NCBI GenBank assembly: GCA_958430865.1
Contig: CAUDNR010001229.1
Location: forward strand, 1 to 15,841
Direction: 5' to 3'
Length of the DNA: 15,841 nucleotides
From: Entrophospora sp. SA101
Lineage: Eukaryota > Glomeromycota > Glomeromycetes > Entrophosporales > Entrophosporaceae
Within the stretch, counting starts at the first letter, position 1. Every line of letters begins with the position of its first letter. This document shows positions 1 through 6,325 of the stretch, piece after piece. The notes beneath the pieces are model-generated. The model searched no databases. It was not told the DNA's origin and saw only the letters and a list, made by a program, of their open reading frames with translations. A program made the position numbers and the translations under genes.

Positions 1-902
1 TTTTCAGATAAAATATTGTACATAGGATGTTCAATGCTTTGCCAATAAAGAACATCAGAGATAAAAGCTATCATTATCTTATCATAATTTTTTCTTCCAA
101 ATCGTTTCATAATAGTCCAAAGTCGAAAGATTGTTTCCAAATATTCTTCAAAATGACCTTCACGAAATAAAATTGCATAAATATCCAATGTTGCTGGTAC
201 AATATTATCTAATAAATCTAAAAATGTGTGATATTCAAGATTTTTTTGGATGCCAAATTTATTAATAACTGTATCTCTAATAATCATCCATCCTGATCGT
301 GAGATATACAATAAATAATTTACCAACCATGGAGGAGGTGTAAGTGATAAATTTTTTGTTTTCTTAAATATCTTCTTATATAATAAATTGAAAAATGGGT
401 GATATAATTTTATTGTTGATTCTCTAAATTATAAAGAACTGTAGTAAGTCTTTTAATTTGAGAATTAAAATATTTAGAAAATTCAATGATACCTACAAAT
501 AAAAATAAAAATAATTAATAATTTATCTCAAATTGCAATTCTAAATATCTTTAACCATCATTAATGATATGATATGAATTAACTTATTTTATAAATCCAA
601 AAGAAATTATAAAAAAAAAAATAATTACCAACTAAATTATTTGTACCAACAGACCTTGTTATATTCTCCAATTCAGTTGATAATATTGTTGGAGTTTGTT
701 TTAAATGAATTATCATCAGGTTTTTTAATATGAGAATCATAATTAATACATCTATTATAACATATATTACAAATTAAATCATCAACACTTAAATTATATA
801 TCCCCCAGTTTCTGCTTTATTTTTACTTGATTCTGTAATTTTTCTATACTTTGAGCCTACTCTGATTTCATTGCAAATTACATATCTGGTGCATAATGTC
901 AT
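1..902 (-). pseudogene. Decayed gene of unknown family, 5' part and middle, running off the left edge
   Basis: Read on the minus strand from an ATG at 902-900, this is a former protein gene that no longer has one open frame. The first part is cysteine-rich (LCTRYVIC, then DDLICNICYNRC), suggesting a lost zinc-binding domain. The frame breaks in a G5 run near 808-815, where one G appears missing, and again near 698-715. It then reads LSTELENITRSVG up to a good donor (exon end 629, intron 628-493, acceptor TTTGTAG). Exon 492 onward reads IIEFSKYFNSQIKRLTT, breaks once more near 410-423, and is then open to base 1 for about 135 codons (motifs HPFFNLLYKK, PPPWLVNYLL, FRLWTIMKRFG, VLYWQSIEHP). The continuity of protein-like sequence across at least three shifts marks a pseudogene. 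I do not recognise the family; it could be transposon-derived or from a large lineage-specific family. Confidence 0.6.
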
Positions 903-1683
903 ATTGGAAATGTTAGTACTAAGTAAAATATGTCAAATCGCGGATGCCGGCGGATGCAGCTGGAATTAAGTTAAAAAAAGTTAAAGAATATCTCAGTAAA
1001 GTTACAGTACGTGTTAGATATCAACGTGTCGCCACTTTAATTGTTTTTTTACTTTAAAATTACGTTACACGACATAAAAAATGGTGCAACATTTCGAATG
1101 TCCACCATGTTTGCTTTCGTTCATATAATATTTATTATACTATATAGTGCCACAAAGGATAGATCTAGAAATCAAGCCAACCAACCAATAATAATTCCGT
1201 AAACCACAAAAAACAAAAATTATTCAAAATGAACAATAATAAATATATGGATATTTTTTCACCAGTTAAATCTACTCGTAGGAAAAATGTTTATATGGAA
1301 GATGTTGAAGCAAACAACTCTTCAGAAACTACACCATCCAGGATGCTTACGAGTATAAGTAATCTAGGTTCTTTTAATAGTAGTAGTAATAATGCCACTA
1401 CTTCTATTAAGGATGTTAGTATTATCAACAACAGCAGCAACGGCAATAAAACTGCTACATCTAGCTTTAATACCAGCATAGACTTTAACATTGACACTAA
1501 TCTAGACATTAATAACTACATTAAAAGAAATTCAATAGTAAACGATGATAATGTTAATAATAATAGTAATGGTAATGTATCGGACACAAAATCAAATTTT
1601 CAATATAAAGTTCTTGAAAATGTTGTCAGCGAATGTTTGGATGACTTTAAAACCACATTGCATAGAGATATTATGGATATGCA
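540..1683. repeat. Tandem duplication, copy 1 (unit 1144 bp)
   Basis: Bases 540-1684 recur at 1684-2828 with a constant offset of 1144 and no mismatch or indel in any stretch compared, including the whole 151-codon coding part. The match begins at the T of 540 (539 differs from 1683) and ends at the T of 1684/2828 (1685 C versus 2829 G). The shared junction is therefore a single base. The unit starts in an intron of the minus-strand pseudogene and ends inside the first exon of the NEDD1-like gene. Confidence 0.95.
903..1228. promoter_or_regulatory. Divergent promoter region, copy 1
   Basis: This 326-bp gap lies between the ATG of the minus-strand pseudogene and the ATG of NEDD1 copy 1. It has no open frame of note. 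It contains a short GC-richer patch (GCGGATGCCGGCGGATGCAG, about 940-959) in otherwise AT-rich DNA, and a CA-rich leader just before the ATG (CCAACCAACCAAT, CCACAAAAAACAAAAA) that looks like a fungal 5' UTR. An in-frame TAG at 1166-1168 supports the ATG at 1229 as the start, unless an upstream exon is spliced in after it. Confidence 0.5.
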
Positions 1684-1708
1684 TCTAAATATCTTTAACC
1701 ATCATTAA
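1229..1708 (+). pseudogene. Truncated NEDD1-like gene, duplicate copy 1
   Basis: This copy encodes the same first 152 residues as the complete gene at 2373. Right after the codon for the last His of HRDIMDMH it crosses the duplication junction (1684) into intron sequence of the minus-strand pseudogene, adding LNIFNHH and a stop. The conserved C-terminal gamma-tubulin-recruiting domain begins near residue 123 and is cut after about 30 residues, and the coiled-coil exon is absent. Start and leader are identical to the complete copy, so it may still be transcribed and could make a 159-residue protein with the disordered N-terminus only. I regard it as a broken duplicate; a dominant-negative or regulatory role is possible but unsupported. 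Confidence 0.8.
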
Positions 1709-2046
1709 TGATATGATATGAATTAACTTATTTTATAAATCCAAAAGAAATTATAAAAAAAAAAATAATTACCAACTAAATTATTTGTACCAACAGACCT
1801 TGTTATATTCTCCAATTCAGTTGATAATATTGTTGGAGTTTGTTTTAAATGAATTATCATCAGGTTTTTTAATATGAGAATCATAATTAATACATCTATT
1901 ATAACATATATTACAAATTAAATCATCAACACTTAAATTATATATCCCCCAGTTTCTGCTTTATTTTTACTTGATTCTGTAATTTTTCTATACTTTGAGC
2001 CTACTCTGATTTCATTGCAAATTACATATCTGGTGCATAATGTCAT
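1684..2046 (-). pseudogene. Second copy of the 5' fragment of the decayed minus-strand gene
   Basis: This is the duplicate of 540-902, carried along by the tandem duplication. It keeps the ATG (2046-2044), the Cys-rich segment and the same G5-run frameshift, and then part of the intron before the junction at 1684. Because both copies share the frameshift, the parent gene was already dead before the duplication. Confidence 0.65.
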
Positions 2047-2372
2047 ATTGGAAATGTTAGTACTAAGTAAAATATGTCAAATCGCGGATGCCGGCGGATG
2101 CAGCTGGAATTAAGTTAAAAAAAGTTAAAGAATATCTCAGTAAAGTTACAGTACGTGTTAGATATCAACGTGTCGCCACTTTAATTGTTTTTTTACTTTA
2201 AAATTACGTTACACGACATAAAAAATGGTGCAACATTTCGAATGTCCACCATGTTTGCTTTCGTTCATATAATATTTATTATACTATATAGTGCCACAAA
2301 GGATAGATCTAGAAATCAAGCCAACCAACCAATAATAATTCCGTAAACCACAAAAAACAAAAATTATTCAAA
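2047..2372. promoter_or_regulatory. Promoter and 5' UTR of the complete NEDD1-like gene, copy 2
   Basis: Identical to 903-1228. It is the presumed promoter of the complete gene, with the same GC-richer patch (about 2084-2103) and the CA-rich leader. No recognisable TATA or CAAT box can be singled out in such AT-rich DNA. Confidence 0.45.
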
Positions 2373-3099
2373 ATGAACAATAATAAATATATGGATATTT
2401 TTTCACCAGTTAAATCTACTCGTAGGAAAAATGTTTATATGGAAGATGTTGAAGCAAACAACTCTTCAGAAACTACACCATCCAGGATGCTTACGAGTAT
2501 AAGTAATCTAGGTTCTTTTAATAGTAGTAGTAATAATGCCACTACTTCTATTAAGGATGTTAGTATTATCAACAACAGCAGCAACGGCAATAAAACTGCT
2601 ACATCTAGCTTTAATACCAGCATAGACTTTAACATTGACACTAATCTAGACATTAATAACTACATTAAAAGAAATTCAATAGTAAACGATGATAATGTTA
2701 ATAATAATAGTAATGGTAATGTATCGGACACAAAATCAAATTTTCAATATAAAGTTCTTGAAAATGTTGTCAGCGAATGTTTGGATGACTTTAAAACCAC
2801 ATTGCATAGAGATATTATGGATATGCATGTAGAATTAATAAGACAATTTCATATTCAACAGGTTTTTGTTCTTTATTATATTAAATTATTTTTTTTCTCA
2901 AATTTTAAATTTTCTAAAATTTTATTCTTTTCTATATCATTCACACACGCGTGTGCGTGTATTTGTACAGAGCAGCATTGAAGAGATGTTTAAAAGTTAT
3001 TGTGGTGATGTGGAAGCATTGAGAGAAGAAGTTAAACAATTAAGTGAAGAAAACAATAAATTAAAAATGAAAATATCTAATGATAAATTTTATCTTTGA
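2373..3099 (+). CDS. NEDD1-like gamma-tubulin ring complex recruitment protein, short form without WD40 domain
   Basis: Two exons, 2373-2861 and 2971-3099 (intron 2862-2970, GT..CAG), give 205 residues. Residues 1-120 are Asn/Ser-rich and disordered, with two minimal CDK sites (SPVK at 11-14, TPSR at 35-38). From about 123 the sequence matches what I recall of the NEDD1/GCP-WD C-terminus: FQYKVLENVV..CLDDF, LHRDIMDMHVELIRQFHIQQ, then after the intron a coiled coil ending in LREEVKQLSEENNKLKMKI. Known NEDD1 (about 660 residues in man) has an N-terminal WD40 propeller for centrosome targeting and this C-terminal domain for binding the gamma-tubulin ring complex. No WD40 sequence is visible here. 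An in-frame TAG upstream of the ATG (2310-2312 by offset) supports this start, though a distant upstream exon cannot be fully excluded. The acceptor choice is forced: the next two AGs would give immediate stops. Confidence 0.82.
2944..2955. repeat. 12-bp perfect palindrome inside the NEDD1-like intron
   Basis: CACACGCGTGTG is self-complementary and includes ACGCGT, the MCB element known in yeast cell-cycle promoters. It lies 15 bases before the 3' splice site of the intron, within a CA/GT-rich patch that may just be a short microsatellite. Confidence 0.6.
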
Positions 3100-3411
3100 T
3101 ATTTTAAATTCTTTGAAAATTATTAATTTTAATCTCTTCTCTTGACAATTCCTTGTAAATATTATATATATATATTATAATATATAATTTTTGTAGTGTA
3201 TATATTTATCAGCTCCCATGATGCAATTTTACATCGTATCTCTAAGCACTAATTTTTTTTAAATACTGTACGTAAAAGCATTTATAAATATATCCTTATT
3301 GACTGACTTGACTGGTTTCAATATAATATAGATATGTTTAGTAGATCGTCAATTTTATAAATAAATACTCCCAAAAAATTTTTTAATAAATAATAATAAA
3401 TAATTTCTAAA
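3100..3411. other. Intergenic: NEDD1-like 3' end and RING-LysM 5' leader
   Basis: AT-rich spacer with a TA-repeat hairpin-like stretch (about 3160-3187). No coding signal was seen. The last 50 bases before 3412 are A/T with the form of a 5' UTR. Confidence 0.4.
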
Positions 3412-4377
3412 ATGCGCAATATTTCTTGTTTAATTTGTCACGTACAGTACAACAACTCTCATTCTAATAATAATTATACATCATTGACGCCTTTTTTAAC
3501 AAGCTGTTGTAATCGCTGGATATGTGAAAGTTGTTTAAAAAGAAATCCAAATCTTTTAAATTATTGTGTTTTCTGTCGAAAAGTTGAAAGAATTTTGAGC
3601 GGAAATCGCAATCAAGATCAAGTTGAAGTAGCAGCAAACAACGATATTAACACATTATTAAACGATGTTTCTTCTCTCCCACCACCGCCTCCGTACACAT
3701 ACTTACCTGGTCAAAAAAGTATTTCGCAACTACCAAAATATGAAGATGTTACAAAGAAAACTTTAATTAATAATAATAATAATGCAATTATTCATTTTGT
3801 GAAAAAGGAAGATACTTTGGTTGGGTTGTCTTTTAAATATGGTGTTGAGGTATTATTTTTTATTATTATGATAATAACAACGATGGTGTTAAAAAATCGC
3901 AGATATATATAATAAAGACATATATATTTCTTTTAATTTGATTAGATTAAAGACATTAGGAAAGCAAATTTATTTTTTGATGATAATATTTTTGCTCATA
4001 AATTTCTAAAGATTCCAAAATATATTGGGCCGTCCTTATCAGAAAAACCTTCGGTGGAAGATGGTATGTAATGATGATAATAATTGATATTTTATATTGT
4101 CACAAAAATATTCATTTTTTTAATTGTATATTTTTTAAATGTAGAATTAAAAACATTGATTAAAAGATTTCAACTCAAGTCTAAATGTGTTGATTATGAC
4201 GAGGCAAAATATTATATGGAACAATCTGATTATGATATTGAATCAGCTATAAAATTGTATAGAGATGATATTTTGTGGGAAATGCAACATCCAATACCTT
4301 CCAACAAGATCAACAAAAAGAAAATTTTAAATAAGAATGATAAAAATACAAATAATAACAAATTAAAAATTCAATAG
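3412..4377 (+). CDS. RING-type zinc finger protein with LysM domain and UBA-like tail
   Basis: Three exons, 3412-3849, 3946-4063 and 4145-4377, encode 262 residues; all phases agree. Residues 6-55 form a RING-like cysteine set: C6-x2-C9, C32/C33, C38-x2-C41, C52-x2-C55. A proline stretch follows (PPPPPY, about 85-90, containing a PPxY WW-binding motif) and a second PKYEDV patch. Residues 128 to about 173 read as a LysM fold: HFVKKEDTLVGLSFKYGVE, then across intron 1 IKDIRKANLFFDDNIFAHKFLKIP. The third exon (YDEAKYYMEQSDYDIESAIK) resembles a UBA/CUE-like helical bundle. There is no signal peptide or membrane segment, so this LysM is probably intracellular, as in animal LYSMD proteins, not a secreted chitin effector. 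A ubiquitin-ligase role is inferred from the RING alone. The gene converges on the MAPR gene with a 104-bp gap. Confidence 0.8.
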
Positions 4378-4481
4378 TATTATAATTAATAATAAATTAA
4401 TAACAATAATGACTTATTAATTTGAATAAATAATTCAATGCAATATATACCAAGAAAAACCCCAATTTTTTATAATTTTGA

Positions 4482-4981
4482 TTATTTGCATGGTTCAGGA
4501 ATCGGAGTTTTTGGATCTATAGGAGGATGAATAACACGTCCTACTTTATAATAAGTATGATGATTACGATAAAAATCTGCCCAATTGTCTAATTCCTATA
4601 AATAAGAATAATGGAAAGTTATTATTTGCAAATAATAAATAACTAATAATTAAATAAAAAAAATCAATATTTGATAGCTTGCTTACTTTGATTTGTTTAC
4701 TAGTTAATCCACGCAAGTCGTGTGTTAAATGTGTTTCAAAACAACCAGTAATATAAGCACGAGCTGCATCTTTTCCAGAAAAAAACTTATATCCGCCATC
4801 CTAAAATATATTATAACAATCGGGAAAATTTTTTAATTTTCTGTAATTGTCTTTTATCAAAATCAAAAAAAATTATATTTACCTTTCCATAATACATTTT
4901 GCCAGCAGTCACGTCAAAAACTTCTCCACTAATAATTAATTAATCAGGAATATATTGTTCAATTCATAAATAATAATAATA

Positions 4982-5033
<52 letters not shown>

Positions 5034-5488
5034 CAAAATTTAATTTTTTATTTTACTTTATTGCGATATAGATTGGTAAATTTGGGTCTGAACCATCATA
5101 TTTTGCCAATTCTTCTTCCGTTAGTATTAAGTCTCTACGCTAAATGTATGAAAACAAAAAAAAGGCACTTTGTAAAAAAAAAGTATATTGTATATTTGTA
5201 TATTTTATATTATATAAATTTATGTAATACCGGAATGTAATTTCTCCAATTTGTATATTGATTTTGATATCCCCAAGTCCAAGTTTCGGTTATGAAATAA
5301 GAAGCCAGAAAAAACATTATTATCGAAATAAAAAACCCTTGCATCACAAATATAGCGATAGATTTTTGGGAAGACTCTTTGCTTTTGTTATTACCATTAC
5401 TATGTATTTCATGATTTTTATTGGAATTAATCGAAGAATACGAAGAAGGGTTGTTTGATGACTTTCTTACTAATGGCTTTGATGACAT
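4482..5488 (-). CDS. Membrane-anchored cytochrome b5-like (MAPR family, neuferricin-like) protein
   Basis: Five minus-strand exons, 5488-5231, 5139-5057, 4928-4883, 4800-4687 and 4595-4482, give 204 residues with matching phases. Residues 1-43 are Ser/Asn/Lys-rich; 44-66 (IAIFVMQGFFISIIMFFLAS) form one membrane span. Residues from about 90 are a MAPR-type cytochrome b5 domain: LTEEELAKYDGSD, IYIAINGEVFDVTAGKMYYG, then YKFFSGKDAARAY, which carries the tyrosines used for heme in this family, and the tail LTSKQIKELDNWADFY. The order and the DNWADFY segment resemble neuferricin (CYB5D2) more than the shorter Dap1/PGRMC1. Members bind heme and support P450 or sterol chemistry at the ER or secretory membranes; for this protein that is family inference. 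The short basic-to-polar N-terminus suggests a signal anchor with the heme domain after it. Intron 2 contains a long AAT repeat. Confidence 0.85.
4970..5033. repeat. (AAT)n microsatellite in intron 2 of the MAPR gene
   Basis: About 60 bases of near-perfect AAT/ATA repeat with one interruption near 4981-4985. It lies between the exons ending at 5057 and starting at 4928, so length change would not affect the protein directly. Such tracts are polymorphic and useful as strain markers. Confidence 0.9.
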
Positions 5489-6325
5489 TTTTTTTTGAAG
5501 AAGAAAAATAATAAAGTTAGAAAAAAAGAATATATAATAAGAAAATAGAATTGTGTTACGAATTTATTCTAAAATTAGGTTAATTTAAAACAATCATTAC
5601 GCATAATTGACTAAATGAAAATGGTAAGGGTCACATCAGCGGCTGTTCTTCCTTTATGAAACCCGTTAATTTATGCAAGCAATAAAATAAATCTCAAAAA
5701 AAGATAAAATCTGTTGTTAACTTCGCATTTGTATATTGATTAAGACTGGTATTGTAATACCCTTACCGTACGCCGTATTAGTGTCATAACTCTCAAGTGT
5801 TCATATGTTTGCACTCACCCTTAGTTACAAACATCCTTTTATATTTGTAACAGAAGTGCCGCAATCGAATGGTGACAAGTGGATAAGGACCCAGAGGATT
5901 CAACGCGTTCCTCCACATCCTGTATGCCTTCTTTTTCGGGCAGCACAAATTTTTGATCCAAAATTTATTTTACTTGATCCTTCAACATAGAGCCATTGTC
6001 AAAGAATTAGAAACCACCCAAGTGAATTATTGAATGAATGGCCGTTTACTGTGGACAATACAATTGTTTGAGATAGATTTAAATGAATATTCAAGATCTC
6101 TTTCTAAAATTGTTCCGAGGTATAGAAAAAAGTTTCTCGATTTATAACAAGATTTTGTTTATTGAATCTTCTCTTCAATAACCGAATAATATGAATATTT
6201 CTCGGAAACGTTGGTATAATTCAAGATTTTATATAGCGGGTTATTCCACCGCAGAAAATTATTGTTACACATATAGGATTAAAAACTGATGTTCCACGAA
6301 AGTTTTATAAAATTTTTTTTGAAAA
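5489..6325. other. Divergent intergenic region between MAPR and LTV1 genes
   Basis: This 837-bp gap must hold the promoters of both divergent genes. About 5489-5800 has no coding signal. About 5805-6147 contains decayed coding-like sequence (listed separately). The last 80 bases before 6326 are the likely LTV1 leader. I see no tRNA or other RNA gene. Confidence 0.4.
5805..6147 (+). pseudogene. Possible decayed coding remnant, family unknown
   Basis: The plus strand reads in fragments of different frame. The first is 5805-5990, with WIRTQRIQRVPPHPVCLLFR and AAQIFDPKFILLDPST. Next comes ELLNEWPFTVDN near 6020-6060, then FEIDLNEYSRSLSKIVPRYR up to a stop near 6147. Amino-acid use looks protein-like and the fragments follow each other in order, as expected of an eroded gene or transposon. 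A resemblance of AAQIFDPKF to hAT transposases crossed my mind but is too short to support. Confidence 0.3.

Larger units (their letters stand above)
1684..2827. repeat. Tandem duplication, copy 2 (unit 1144 bp)
   Basis: This is the second head-to-tail copy. It holds a pseudogene fragment, the promoter region and the 5' part of the complete NEDD1-like gene, which runs on into single-copy sequence after 2828. Near-identity of both copies, including introns and spacer, means either a very recent event, gene conversion or an assembly artefact. Confidence 0.95.

Noticed and set aside
1291..1509. Minus-strand 72-codon frame, repeated at 2435-2653
   Set aside because: It is the shadow of the NEDD1-like exon; its Leu/Ile-rich sequence is the reverse of Asn/Ser codons.
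2866..3099. Separate small plus-strand gene starting in the NEDD1 intron
   Set aside because: Only the last 42 codons are protein-like, and they continue the NEDD1 domain in phase after a good acceptor; the rest is intron.
3412..4377. Secreted LysM effector
   Set aside because: There is no signal peptide, and the protein starts directly with a RING-like zinc finger.
4970..5033. CRISPR-like or satellite array
   Set aside because: The unit is three bases with no spacers; it is a simple microsatellite in a eukaryotic intron.
5258..5458. Plus-strand 66-codon frame
   Set aside because: It is antisense to the membrane segment and head of the MAPR exon 1, which has clear homology.
5620..5700. Possible tRNA near a GC-richer patch
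   Set aside because: No B-box or paired acceptor stem could be found; no tRNA was seen anywhere in the window.
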